DNA of 64,000 bases from Urbifossiella sp046350095. GTDB lineage: Bacteria > Planctomycetota > Planctomycetia > Gemmatales > Gemmataceae. Both the position numbers and the translations under genes were made by a program. Below the pieces are notes generated by a model that was given only the letters and a program-made list of their open reading frames with translations, had not been told where the DNA came from and did no database searches. Shown one piece after another: positions 44,996-54,065 of the stretch. Location: the NCBI GenBank assembly GCA_046350095.1, contig JAXMBA010000007.1, positions 62,001 to 126,000 of the forward strand. Direction: 5' to 3'. The stretch's first letter is position 1; each line of letters opens with the position of its first letter.

Positions 44996-45748
44996 ATGGG
45001 TCAGAAAGTCCGACCGACCGGCTTCCGCACCGGGATCATGCGCCCCTGGCGCTCCACGTGGTACGCCAGCAAGGCCGACTTCTCCGAGCTGCTGATCGAG
45101 GACTTCAAGGTCCGGGCCTTCGTGCAGAAGTACCTGACCAACAAGAAGGACCGCAAGGTCCAGCGGCCGGCGATCTCGGACATCAAGATCGAGCGGACCC
45201 GCGAGCGGGTCACGATCACGATCAGCAGCAGCCGGGTCGGCGCCATCATCGGCAAGAAGGGCGAGAAGATCGACAGCCTGACCAAGGCGCTCGAGAAGCT
45301 CACGCGGCGGCACATCGAGGTTAAGACGGTCGAGATCGCCCGCCCCGAAGTTGACCCGCAGCTGATCGCCGAGGACATCGCCGAGCAGCTCGAGCGCCGG
45401 GCCAGCTTCCGCCGCACGATGAAGCAGGCGATGCAGCGGGCGATGGAGGGCGGCGCCAAGGGCGTCAAGCTTCAGCTGTCCGGCCGCCTCGGCGGGTCGG
45501 AAATGGCCCGCTGCGAGAAGGGGATGGAAGGCTCGATCCCGCTCTCGACGCTCCGCGTGAAGGTCGAGTACGGCTTCAGCGAGGCCTCGACCCCGCAGGG
45601 GAACATCGGGATCAAGTGCTGGGTCAACCAGGGCGACTACCTGACCGGCGACATCATCGACCCGACCGACGCCTCGGGCGCCCCCACGCAGCGCCGCCGC
45701 GGGCCGCGCCGCGGGCCGGGCGGGTTCGGTGGCGGCGGCGGTCGCTGA
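44996..45748 (+). CDS. rpsC: 30S ribosomal protein S3
   Basis: This 250-residue protein sits at the mRNA entry site. The opening G-Q-K-V-R-P-T-G-F-R is followed by the KH domain with V-G-A-I-I-G-K-K-G-E-K-I (about 82-93) and the C-terminal S3 domain with G-A-K-G-V-K-L-Q-L-S-G-R-L-G-G and C-W-V-N-Q-G-D-Y. A Gly/Arg-rich tail follows. The 96-base gap before it contains a strong hairpin. Confidence 0.97.
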   Translation: MGQKVRPTGFRTGIMRPWRSTWYASKADFSELLIEDFKVRAFVQKYLTNKKDRKVQRPAISDIKIERTRERVTITISSSRVGAIIGKKGEKIDSLTKALEKLTRRHIEVKTVEIARPEVDPQLIAEDIAEQLERRASFRRTMKQAMQRAMEGGAKGVKLQLSGRLGGSEMARCEKGMEGSIPLSTLRVKVEYGFSEASTPQGNIGIKCWVNQGDYLTGDIIDPTDASGAPTQRRRGPRRGPGGFGGGGGR

Positions 45749-45786
45749 GTGCGGCACCGGGTGCGAATCATTGAGGGAGACGGCCG

Positions 45787-46245
45787 ATGCCGCAGATGCC
45801 GAAGCGGGTGAAGTTCCGGAAGGGCCAGCGCGGGGTGACGAAGGGCATCGTCGCGCAACGGAAGTACGCCGGCTACATCAAGGGCAACGCCCACCGCGGG
45901 AACTACGTCGCCTACGGCGACTTCGGCCTTCAGTCGCTCGAAGGCGGGTGGCTGTCGGCCGAGTGCATCGAGTCGGGCCGTATCACGATGACGCGGTTCG
46001 TGTCGGGCGAGGGGCGGTACTACATCCGCGTCTTCCCGCACAAGCCGGTGACCGCGATCCCGGCCGAGACCCGCATGGGTAAGGGCAAGGGCGAGCCCGA
46101 ATACTGGGCCGCCGTCGTCCGGGCCGGACAGGTGATGTTCGAAATCGGCGGGCTCCCGGAGAGCGCCGCCCGCGACTGCCTTGCCCGCGTCGCGTACAAG
46201 ATGCCGTTCAAGTGCCGGTTCGTGACCCGCCGGCCGAACGTTTAA
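45787..46245 (+). CDS. rplP: 50S ribosomal protein L16
   Basis: This 152-residue protein lies near the A-site tRNA elbow. It matches L16 throughout: P-K-R-V-K-F-R-K-G-Q-R-G, Y-G-D-F-G-L-Q-S-L-E, R-Y-Y-I-R-V-F-P-H-K-P-V-T and the loop R-M-G-K-G-K-G-E-P-E-Y-W. It is about 12-15 residues longer than usual. GGAG lies upstream of its ATG. Confidence 0.97.
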   Translation: MPQMPKRVKFRKGQRGVTKGIVAQRKYAGYIKGNAHRGNYVAYGDFGLQSLEGGWLSAECIESGRITMTRFVSGEGRYYIRVFPHKPVTAIPAETRMGKGKGEPEYWAAVVRAGQVMFEIGGLPESAARDCLARVAYKMPFKCRFVTRRPNV

Positions 46246-46258
46246 TAACGGGTGCGTG

Positions 46259-46612
46259 ATGCCTGCGACTAAGACCGATTTCCGCGGGATGAGCGACGAG
46301 CAACTCGCGCTCAGCCTGAAGGAAACCGAGAAGACCGTGTTCTCGCTCCGCTTCCAGTCGGCGTCCGACCGCAAGGAGACGGCGACCGAAATGCGGAAGG
46401 CGAAGAAGGACATCGCCCGCATCCGCACGCTCCAGCGGGAGCGCGAGCTGACCAAGCTGAAGGCCCTCCCGGCCGACCAGCTGGCCACCCGCGTCGCCAG
46501 CCTGGGCGAGAAGGACAAGGCCGGCGGCCCCGGCAAGCGGCTGGTACGGCGGCAGCTCCGGCGCGTCGAGGCGCTGCACGCGAAGGCGACGGCCAAGAAG
46601 GGGAGCAAGTGA
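46259..46612 (+). CDS. rpmC: 50S ribosomal protein L29, long form
   Basis: This 117-residue protein has the L29 helical hairpin in its first 65 residues (R-G-M-S-D-E-Q-L, K-E-T-E-K-T-V-F-S-L-R-F-Q, I-A-R-I-R-T-L-Q-R-E-R-E). Known L29 proteins are usually 60-70 residues, so the remaining 50 or so form a basic C-terminal extension. L29 sits next to L23 at the tunnel exit. The start is ATG at 46259 or the adjoining GTG. The stop overlaps the rpsQ ATG by one base. Confidence 0.9.
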   Translation: MPATKTDFRGMSDEQLALSLKETEKTVFSLRFQSASDRKETATEMRKAKKDIARIRTLQRERELTKLKALPADQLATRVASLGEKDKAGGPGKRLVRRQLRRVEALHAKATAKKGSK

Positions 46613-46962
46613 TGGCGGACGCAACGGCCACCCCGGCGAAGAGCACCGGCCCCCGGCACCTGACCGGCATCGTCACCCGCGACAAGAACCTCAAGACCCG
46701 CCGGGTCGAGGTCACCCGCTCGGTGCGGCACCCGAAGTACGGCAAGTACGTCAAGCAGCGGACGATCTGCTACGTCCACGACGAGAAGAACGAGTCGCAC
46801 CTGGGCGACACCGTCGAGATCGCCGAGAGCCGGCCGCTGTCGCGCACGAAGCGCTGGACGCTCGTCCGCATCGTGACCAAGAGCCCGAGCCGGACGCTGT
46901 CGAAGCTGGAAGGCGCCGTCGCCGGGAGCGACGCCGCGGCCCCCGCGGCCGACGCCAAGTAA
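46612..46962 (+). CDS. rpsQ: 30S ribosomal protein S17
   Basis: This 116-residue primary 16S rRNA-binding protein has the S17 OB fold: L-T-G-I-V-T-R-D-K, K-T-R-R-V-E-V, H-P-K-Y-G-K-Y-V-K, D-T-V-E-I-A-E-S-R-P-L-S-R-T-K-R-W. It has about 15 extra residues at the N-terminus and an Ala-rich tail of about 20, compared with the usual 85. The ATG overlaps the rpmC stop by one base, so translation is coupled. Confidence 0.95.
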   Translation: MADATATPAKSTGPRHLTGIVTRDKNLKTRRVEVTRSVRHPKYGKYVKQRTICYVHDEKNESHLGDTVEIAESRPLSRTKRWTLVRIVTKSPSRTLSKLEGAVAGSDAAAPAADAK

Positions 46963-47001
46963 GACCACACCCGGGGCCGGTAGCCCCGCCGAGGCGCTGA
47001 C

Positions 47002-47367
47002 ATGATCCAGATGTACACGTACATGGACGTGGCCGACAACACCGGGGCCAAGGAGGTGATGTGCATCCAGGTGCTCGGCGGCAACAAGCGCCGCGTGGCC
47101 AACCTGGGCGACATCATCCGGGCCAGCGTGAAGAAGGCCATCCCCGGCGGCGACGTGAAGCCGGGCGACGTGATCAAGGGCGTGGTCGTCCGCACGAAGG
47201 TCGCCACCCGCCGCGAGGACGGCAGCTACGTCCGGTTCGACAGCAACGCTCTGGTGCTGCTGGACAACGACAACAACCCGCGCGGCACGCGTATCTTCGG
47301 GGCCGTGCCCCGCGAGCTGCGGGCGAAGTACAACAAGATCATCAGCCTGGCGTCGGAAGTGGTCTGA
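47002..47367 (+). CDS. rplN: 50S ribosomal protein L14
   Basis: This 121-residue protein is a beta-barrel at the subunit interface. It matches L14 over its full length and at normal size: Y-M-D-V-A-D-N-T-G-A-K, I-Q-V-L-G-G, G-D-I-I-R-A-S-V-K-K-A, V-V-V-R-T-K, F-D-S-N-A-L-V-L-L and R-I-F-G-A-V-P-R-E-L-R. The 39-base gap before it has a small CGGGGC/GCCCCG hairpin (46972-46988). Confidence 0.97.
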   Translation: MIQMYTYMDVADNTGAKEVMCIQVLGGNKRRVANLGDIIRASVKKAIPGGDVKPGDVIKGVVVRTKVATRREDGSYVRFDSNALVLLDNDNNPRGTRIFGAVPRELRAKYNKIISLASEVV

Positions 47368-47425
47368 GCCGGCCGGCCCGCTCGGGCAACGTGTGGGCCA
47401 CGGATACGAGTAGCAAGAGCGACCA

Positions 47426-47776
47426 ATGTACATCCGCAAAGACGACACCGTGGTGGTGCTGACCGGGGACGACAAGGGCGTCCGCGGAAAGGTGCTGTCC
47501 GTGTCCCCGAAGACTGGCAAGATCATCGTCCAGGGCGTCAACCGCGTGTACCGGCACCTGAAGCCGTCGCGGCAGAACCCGCAGGGCGGGCGGCTCTCGA
47601 AGGAGATGCCGGTCAACGCCTCGAACGTCATGCTCATCGACCCGAGCACCAACCAGCCGACCCGCGTCGGCGTGCGGTACGCGGCCGACGGCACCAAGGA
47701 ACTGTACGCCAAGAAGAGCGGCGCCCGCATCCGCATCCTGGCCAAGGCCAACCCCAAGTACGCCACCAAGGCGTAA
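47426..47776 (+). CDS. rplX: 50S ribosomal protein L24
   Basis: This 116-residue protein starts 50S assembly. The N-terminal KOW motif is clear (D-T-V-V-V-L-T-G-D-D-K-G-V-R-G-K-V-L), followed by V-N-R-V-Y-R-H-L-K-P-S and N-V-M-L-I-D-P. The length is about ten residues above average. It follows rplN after 58 bases. Confidence 0.96.
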   Translation: MYIRKDDTVVVLTGDDKGVRGKVLSVSPKTGKIIVQGVNRVYRHLKPSRQNPQGGRLSKEMPVNASNVMLIDPSTNQPTRVGVRYAADGTKELYAKKSGARIRILAKANPKYATKA

Positions 47777-47789
47777 ACCCGGCCCGTAC

Positions 47790-47811
47790 CGGCCCCGTCG
47801 GCATGGGGCCG
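47790..47811 (+). other. Hairpin between rplX and rplE
   Basis: CGGCCCC and GGGGCCG pair around an eight-base loop, 14 bases after the rplX stop. It is one of a series of hairpins in the gaps of this cluster. Confidence 0.45.
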
Positions 47812-47838
47812 CCATAGGCTGCACGAGGTATCGACGAC

Positions 47839-48429
47839 ATGGCCGCGACCGCCGAAGACGTGAAGGAAGCCCCCGTCCCGCCGCCCCGGCTGCTGGAGCG
47901 GTACAAGGCCGAGATCGTCGCCGCGCTGAAGCAGAAGTTCGGCCGCGACAACCCACACGCCGTCCCCAAGCTGATGAAGATCAGCCTGAACATGGGCGTG
48001 GGCAAGGCGCTCCAGGACAAGGAGCGGATGAAGCTGTCGGCCGAGCAACTCGGCCTCATCGCCGGCCAGAAGCCGCAGGTAATGAAGGCCAAGGTGGCCG
48101 TCAGCGGGTTCCGCCTCCGCGAGGGGAACGAGATCGGCTGCCGGGTCACCCTCCGCGGCAAGCGGATGTACGAGTTCCTCGACCGGCTCATCAACGTGGC
48201 CCTGCCGCGGATCCGCGACTTCCGCGGGGTGAACCCGAAGAGCTTCGACGGCAACGGTAACTACAGCATGGGGTTGACCGAGCAGCTGGTCTTCCCCGAG
48301 ATCGACCCCGACAAGGTGACGTTCACGCAGGGCATGGACATCACCTTCGTCACCAGCACACGGAACGACGACGAGGCCCGCGAACTGCTGCGGTCATTCG
48401 GGATGCCGTTCCGGGACGACAGCAAGTAA
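47839..48429 (+). CDS. rplE: 50S ribosomal protein L5
   Basis: This 196-residue protein binds 5S rRNA and contacts the P-site tRNA. Family segments are present: P-K-L-M-K-I-S-L-N-M-G-V-G, G-Q-K-P-Q-V-M-K-A-K, F-R-L-R-E-G-N-E-I-G-C-R-V-T-L-R and the C-terminal G-L-T-E-Q-L-V-F-P-E-I with M-D-I-T-F-V-T. About 15 extra residues precede the L5 core. Confidence 0.96.
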   Translation: MAATAEDVKEAPVPPPRLLERYKAEIVAALKQKFGRDNPHAVPKLMKISLNMGVGKALQDKERMKLSAEQLGLIAGQKPQVMKAKVAVSGFRLREGNEIGCRVTLRGKRMYEFLDRLINVALPRIRDFRGVNPKSFDGNGNYSMGLTEQLVFPEIDPDKVTFTQGMDITFVTSTRNDDEARELLRSFGMPFRDDSK

Positions 48430-48454
48430 GCGGACGAGACGATTCACGGAACGG

Positions 48455-48493
48455 CCGGCTCGCCCGGGAAGTGTATCCCCGGGGCCGAGCCGG
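48455..48493 (+). other. Long hairpin between rplE and rpsN
   Basis: CCGGCTCG and CGAGCCGG form the outer stem, and CCCGGG with CCCCGGGG extends it with bulges around an AAGTGTAT loop. At nearly 40 bases it is one of the longer structures in the cluster. Confidence 0.5.
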
Positions 48494-48513
48494 AACGCCG
48501 ACCCGAGACCACG

Positions 48514-48774
48514 ATGTCGACGAACGCCAAAGAAGCCACGTTCGCGCGCCAGATGGAGCGCCTCGACGCCCACCGCGCCGAGATCAAGAAGCCGGCCGAT
48601 CAGCAGAACCCGGCCAACCTGATGTCGGGCCGCGACCGCATCCGCGTCCGGTTCCGTTGCGGCCTCTGCGGCCGCGGCCGGGCCGTCTACCGGAAGTTCG
48701 GCGTCTGCCGCATCTGCTTCCGCAACCTGGCGTCGAGTGGCCTTATCCCAGGCGTCCGCAAGGCGTCCTGGTAA
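48514..48774 (+). CDS. rpsN: 30S ribosomal protein S14, zinc-binding form
   Basis: This 86-residue protein has a zinc knuckle with Cys49, Cys52, Cys65 and Cys68 (RCGLCGRG...VCRICFRN) and the S14 ending G-L-I-P-G-V-R-K-A-S-W. Zinc-type S14 is normally about 61 residues; this one keeps a longer helical N-terminus like the zinc-free type (about 90-100), so it combines features of both. It lies between rplE and rpsH as usual. Confidence 0.95.
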   Translation: MSTNAKEATFARQMERLDAHRAEIKKPADQQNPANLMSGRDRIRVRFRCGLCGRGRAVYRKFGVCRICFRNLASSGLIPGVRKASW

Positions 48775-48798
48775 CCACGCGAAAGGGAGGACACGCAC

Positions 48799-49248
48799 AT
48801 GATGACCGACCCGATCGCGGACATGCTGACGCGCATCCGCAACGCCAACACGATCGAGCGGCCGTTCGTCGAGATGCCGGCCACCAACCTGAAGGTGGCC
48901 ATCGCCAAGGTGCTGCTGGAAGAGGGCTTCGTCCTCGGCTACCGCACCGGCAAGTCGGTCACGAATGCCGAGACCGGCGCCAAGGACTTCGTCGAAGTGC
49001 CGAAGCTCGGCGAGCCGCACGTCGTACTGCAGGTGTTCCTGAAGTACGGCCCGGACGGCGAGAAGGTGATCCGTCACCTGGAGCGGTACAGCCGCCCCGG
49101 CCGCCGCGTGTACCAGAAGTACACGGAGGTGAAGCGGGTTCTCGACGGCCTCGGCATTGCCATCCTGAGCACGAGCCGCGGCGTGATGAGCGACCGCCAG
49201 GCCCGTCGCGACAAGGTCGGCGGCGAGGTGCTGTGCACGGTGTGGTGA
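48799..49248 (+). CDS. rpsH: 30S ribosomal protein S8
   Basis: This 149-residue 16S rRNA-binding protein matches S8: M-T-D-P-I-A-D-M-L-T-R-I-R-N-A, V-A-I-A-K-V-L-L-E-E-G-F, then S-R-P-G-R-R-V-Y and the C-terminal L-S-T-S-R-G-V-M-S-D-R-Q-A-R. It is about 15 residues longer than average because of an insert near 50-80. GGGAGG is upstream. S8 represses the spc operon in E. coli; no matching site was identified here. Confidence 0.97.
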   Translation: MMTDPIADMLTRIRNANTIERPFVEMPATNLKVAIAKVLLEEGFVLGYRTGKSVTNAETGAKDFVEVPKLGEPHVVLQVFLKYGPDGEKVIRHLERYSRPGRRVYQKYTEVKRVLDGLGIAILSTSRGVMSDRQARRDKVGGEVLCTVW

Positions 49249-49286
49249 GTCGGGCTGGAGTTCGGGTTCGCACCCCAGTGGTCCGA

Positions 49287-49302
49287 ACCACGCTTGCGTG
49301 GT
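49287..49302 (+). other. Small hairpin between rpsH and rplF
   Basis: ACCACG and CGTGGT pair around a CTTG tetraloop inside a 166-base gap that contains no gene. The gap itself is long for a ribosomal operon. Confidence 0.4.
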
Positions 49303-49414
49303 GATTGACCCGAAATCCGGGCCACCCGAATTGCAGCCCGCCTCAAGCGACCAACAAGAACAGGGCTACGGCCCGGGCGCCACAGGCCGCCCGGTGAAGC
49401 CCGGAGGATCAACA

Positions 49415-49960
49415 ATGTCGCGTATCGGCAAGCAACCCGTCGCCCTCCCCGGCGGCGTCACGGTGAATATCACCAATCGCCTCATCACGGTCAAGGGGCC
49501 GAAGGGCGAATTGAAGTTCACCCACCACGAGAACATCGCCGTGGCCAGCGACGGCAAGCAGGTCACCGTCACCCGGCCGAACGACGAGCGCCTCAACCGC
49601 GCCCTCCACGGGCTCACCCGGGCGCTCGTCAATAACATGATCGTGGGCGTGACCAAGGGGTACGAGAAGAAACTCAAGGTCGAGGGCGTCGGCTTCCAGG
49701 CCGCGGCCAAGGGTAAGGGTGTCGAGCTGACCGTCGGCTTCGCCAACCGCATCGTTCACGAACCGCCCGCGGGCGTGACGGTCGCCGTACCCGACCCGAC
49801 GACGATCGTGGTGAGCGGCATCGACAAGCAGATCGTCGGCCAGTTCGCCGCCGAGGTCCGCGCCAGCCGCAAGCCGGAGCCCTACAAGGGCAAAGGTATC
49901 CGGTACGAGGGCGAGGTCGTCCGCCGCAAGGAAGGGAAGTCGTTCGCCGCCGGGAAGTAG
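49415..49960 (+). CDS. rplF: 50S ribosomal protein L6
   Basis: This 181-residue protein has the two repeated L6 domains: S-R-I-G-K-Q-P-V-A-L-P-G-G-V-T, V-K-G-P-K-G-E-L, R-A-L-H-G-L-T-R, then V-E-G-V-G-F-Q-A, V-S-G-I-D-K-Q-I-V-G-Q-F-A-A-E-V-R and the ending P-E-P-Y-K-G-K-G-I-R-Y. GGAGG precedes the ATG at 49415; longer in-frame starts upstream are not supported. Confidence 0.97.
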   Translation: MSRIGKQPVALPGGVTVNITNRLITVKGPKGELKFTHHENIAVASDGKQVTVTRPNDERLNRALHGLTRALVNNMIVGVTKGYEKKLKVEGVGFQAAAKGKGVELTVGFANRIVHEPPAGVTVAVPDPTTIVVSGIDKQIVGQFAAEVRASRKPEPYKGKGIRYEGEVVRRKEGKSFAAGK

Positions 49961-50063
49961 TGGGCAGTGGGCAGTGGGCAGTGGCCAGTTGAGTCACGCC
50001 CCCGAGCCGCCTGCCGTGTTCGACGCGGTCTTAACTGTCCACTGCACACGGGTCACTGGCCAC
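49961..50063 (+). repeat. Imperfect palindromic repeat between rplF and rplR
   Basis: Three direct copies of GGGCAGT begin right after the rplF stop. The arm 49960-49993 pairs imperfectly with 50030-50063, giving a 34-base stem around a 36-base centre. The rplR ATG follows five bases later. The same CAGTGGCC words make up the repeat at 55895-56030. Confidence 0.7.
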
Positions 50064-50067
50064 CGAT

Positions 50068-50559
50068 ATGGACGCACAGAAGTCGAAGGCGAAGCGGGCA
50101 GAGCGGCGGCGGAACCGCGTGCGGAAGCCGATCTACGGCACCCCGGCCCGCCCGCGGCTCAGCGTGTTCCGCAGCAACCTGCACATCTCGGCCCAGCTCA
50201 TCGACGACCTGAACGGCGTCACGCTGGCCGCGGCGACCAGCTCGGGCAAGGCGTCCGGGCTGAAGCACGGGGGCAACGTCGCCGCCGCCACCGAGGTCGG
50301 CAAGAAGCTCGCCGCGGCGGCCGCCGGCAAGGGGATCACAGCCGCCGCGTTCGACCGCGGAGCGTACCGCTTCCACGGCCGCGTCGCGGCCCTGGCCCGC
50401 GCCGCCACCGAGGCCGGGCTGGTCTGCACCAGCCTGGACGCGCCGGTCCACAAGGAAAAGGCTGCCGCCCCGGCCGCCGAGAAGAAGCCCGCCAAGGAAG
50501 CCAAGCCGAAGGGCGAGGGGAAGCCGAAGGGCGACGCCCCGAAGAAGGACAAGAAGTAA
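50068..50559 (+). CDS. rplR: 50S ribosomal protein L18 with long basic tail
   Basis: This 163-residue protein binds 5S rRNA. The L18 core covers residues 1-125: R-R-R-N-R-V-R-K, P-R-L-S-V-F-R-S-N-L-H-I-S-A-Q-L-I-D-D, A-A-F-D-R-G-A-Y-R-F-H-G-R-V and L-A-R-A-A-T-E-A-G. A Lys/Pro/Ala tail of about 40 residues follows, which ordinary L18 (about 118 residues) lacks. The start is immediately downstream of the palindromic repeat. Confidence 0.95.
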   Translation: MDAQKSKAKRAERRRNRVRKPIYGTPARPRLSVFRSNLHISAQLIDDLNGVTLAAATSSGKASGLKHGGNVAAATEVGKKLAAAAAGKGITAAAFDRGAYRFHGRVAALARAATEAGLVCTSLDAPVHKEKAAAPAAEKKPAKEAKPKGEGKPKGDAPKKDKK

Positions 50560-50607
50560 CCCGCACACCACCGCGGCGTCCGCCCGGCGCCCGACTGAGG
50601 ACCCCAT

Positions 50608-51120
50608 ATGGCCCGCGACCGTGACCGCGGCGACCGCGACTCCCGCGACAACGCCCTGGTCGATTTCGTCGTGAAGATCAAGCGGTCGGCGTGCGTCGTC
50701 AAGGGCGGCCGCCGGTTCAGCTTCAACGCGCTGGTCGTCGTTGGCGACAAGCGCGGCAAGGTGTCCTACGGCTACGGCAAGGCCAACGAGGTCCCGCCGT
50801 CCGTCGAGAAGGCCATCAAGGAAGGCGAGGCTAACGTCAACCGGTCGAAGAAGGTGTCGCTCCGCGGCAACACCATCCCGCACCGGGTGATCGGCAAGTT
50901 CGGCGCCTCGAAGGTCATCATGGTCCCCGCCGGGCCGGGCACCGGCGTCAAGGCTGGGCCGGGCGTCCGCGAAGTGCTCCAGGCTGCCGGCGTCACCAAC
51001 ATCCTCACCAAGGTTCACGGGAGCACCAACCCGATGAACCTGGTGAAGGCCACGATTAACGGCTTGAACCAGCTGCGCACCCGCGAGGAAGTCGCGGCGC
51101 TGCGGGGGGTGGCACTCTAA
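50608..51120 (+). CDS. rpsE: 30S ribosomal protein S5
   Basis: This 170-residue protein helps decoding accuracy. It shows the S5 pattern: V-D-F-V-V-K-I-K-R, V-V-K-G-G-R-R-F-S-F-N-A-L-V-V-V-G-D, G-Y-G-K-A-N-E-V-P-P-S-V-E-K-A and the C-terminal G-P-G-V-R-E-V-L-Q-A-A-G-V. The stop and the next start share one base (TAATG), so no rpmD (L30) gene lies between rpsE and rplO. Confidence 0.97.
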   Translation: MARDRDRGDRDSRDNALVDFVVKIKRSACVVKGGRRFSFNALVVVGDKRGKVSYGYGKANEVPPSVEKAIKEGEANVNRSKKVSLRGNTIPHRVIGKFGASKVIMVPAGPGTGVKAGPGVREVLQAAGVTNILTKVHGSTNPMNLVKATINGLNQLRTREEVAALRGVAL

Positions 51121-51629
51121 TGGACCTGAACGCAGTTCACAGCGGCATTGCCAAGCGGAAGCTCAAGCGCCGCGTCGGCCGCGGCATCGGCTCGGGTCAC
51201 GGCAAGACCGGCGGCCTCGGCCAGAAGGGCCAGTACGCCAGCGCCGGCGCCCGGCTCCCCAGCGGCCTGTTCGAGGGCGGCCAGATGCCGCTCTACCGCC
51301 GCCTGCCGAAGCGCGGCTTCAACAACGCCCGCTTCCAGAAGAATCACTCCGTGGTGAACGTCGGCGACCTGGACGTGTTCGACACGAACGCCACCGTCGA
51401 CCTGGACGCTCTGAAGGCGAAGAAGCTCGTGCCGTCGAGCACGGAGGGCGTGCGCGTCCTCGGCGACGGCGACCTGGCGAAGAAGCTGACCGTCAAGGGC
51501 GACCACTTCTCCAAGTCGGCGAAGGAGAAGATCGAGAAGGCCGGCGGCAAGGCGGAGTTGATCCCGCCGCCGAAGAAGCCGGTGCGGAACAAGATGACGC
51601 CGCGGCCGCCGAAGGCGACCGCGAAGTAA
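51120..51629 (+). CDS. rplO: 50S ribosomal protein L15
   Basis: This 169-residue late-assembly protein has the Gly-rich L15 N-terminus (R-V-G-R-G-I-G-S-G-H-G-K-T-G-G-L-G-Q-K-G-Q), then F-E-G-G-Q-M-P-L-Y-R-R-L-P-K-R-G-F and the compact C-terminal domain. A basic tail of about 20 residues is added. Its ATG overlaps the rpsE stop by one base. Confidence 0.96.
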   Translation: MDLNAVHSGIAKRKLKRRVGRGIGSGHGKTGGLGQKGQYASAGARLPSGLFEGGQMPLYRRLPKRGFNNARFQKNHSVVNVGDLDVFDTNATVDLDALKAKKLVPSSTEGVRVLGDGDLAKKLTVKGDHFSKSAKEKIEKAGGKAELIPPPKKPVRNKMTPRPPKATAK

Positions 51630-51637
51630 ACCTGTCC

Positions 51638-51714
51638 GGCGAGCCGAGGGCCGTCAGGCTCCGGGCGGCGTGCCGGCGGCGCGCCACCCGCGGTCCGACG
51701 GCCTTCGGCTCGCC
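51638..51714 (+). repeat. Palindrome between rplO and secY
   Basis: An 18-base arm (51638-51655) pairs with 51697-51714 at 17 of 18 positions around a 41-base GC-rich centre. It sits just after the rplO stop and about 60 bases before secY. It could lower read-through into secY. Confidence 0.6.
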
Positions 51715-51775
51715 GAGAATCGTCGCATTCCGCGTCCCCTTGTGAGGACGCCCCGGGGAACCGGCGGAGGGAACC

Positions 51776-53161
<1,386 letters not shown>

Positions 53162-53183
53162 CGTGCGGACGGAGGTAGCCGCC

Positions 53184-53978
53184 ATGCTCCGACAGAACAC
53201 GAACCGGCCGCCGGAGCTGAAGTCGGCCCGCGAGATCGGGCTGATGCGGGAAGCGGGAAAGCTCGTCGCGCGGGCCCTTCGCATCTGCCGCGAGCTCGCC
53301 AAGCCTGGTACCAAGACCATCGAGATCGACCAGGCCGTCGAAAAGTTCTACGCCGAGCACGGGGCCGTCCCGCTGTTCAAAGGTTACCCCGGCAAGACGC
53401 CCTTCCCCGCCGTCACCTGCCTGAGTGTGAACGAGCAGGTCGTCCACGGCATCCCCGGCAACCGCGTCCTCAAGGAGGGCGACCTCCTCAAGGTGGACAC
53501 CGCCTGCAAGCTGAACGGCTGGTGTGCCGACCGGGCCATCACCATCCCGATCGGCCCGGTGTCGCCGGAGAAGGCCCGGCTGGTGAAGGTGGCCGAGGAG
53601 ACGCTCCAGTTGGCGATCGACCTCCTCCCCAAGCGCAAGTGGTGGACGCAGGTCGCCAGCGAGATGCAGAAGCACGTGGAACAGTCCGGCTTCAGCGTGG
53701 TAACGAGCTACGTCGGCCACGGCATCGGGCGGGTGATGCACGAGAACCCGCAGGTGCCGAACTACGTGGACCGCGAGACCCGCAAGCAGGACTTCAAGCT
53801 GGAACCCGGCCTGACGCTGGCGGTCGAGCCGATGGTGAACATGCGGAAGGGCGAGGTGGACACCCTCTCCGACACGTGGACGGTGGTGACACGGGACCGG
53901 ATGCCGAGCGTCCACGTCGAGCACACGCTGGCGCTGACCGCCGGCGGAGTGTTGATCGTGACCGCGGACGAGGAGTAG
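53184..53978 (+). CDS. map: Methionine aminopeptidase type I
   Basis: This 264-residue enzyme removes the N-terminal methionine from new proteins. The pita-bread fold residues are all present: His89 (VVHGIP) and the metal ligands Asp105 and Asp116 (VDTACKLNGWCAD), His179 (VGHGIGR), Glu215 (VEPMVN) and Glu246 (VEHTLA). GGAGG lies eight bases before the ATG at 53184, so the earlier in-frame GTG was not used. There is no N-terminal zinc-finger extension. Confidence 0.96.
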   Translation: MLRQNTNRPPELKSAREIGLMREAGKLVARALRICRELAKPGTKTIEIDQAVEKFYAEHGAVPLFKGYPGKTPFPAVTCLSVNEQVVHGIPGNRVLKEGDLLKVDTACKLNGWCADRAITIPIGPVSPEKARLVKVAEETLQLAIDLLPKRKWWTQVASEMQKHVEQSGFSVVTSYVGHGIGRVMHENPQVPNYVDRETRKQDFKLEPGLTLAVEPMVNMRKGEVDTLSDTWTVVTRDRMPSVHVEHTLALTAGGVLIVTADEE

Positions 53979-54065
53979 AATTCTCCGCCGCGCCCTTGCC
54001 CGGGCTACGAGCGTCCCTACTGTGAAAGTTTACCCGCCCGTGGGCGGCATCGGAACAGGTGGCCC

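Noticed and set aside
45637..48048. 803-codon minus frame across the ribosomal genes
   Set aside because: It is antisense to nine ribosomal genes and is a product of high GC at third positions.
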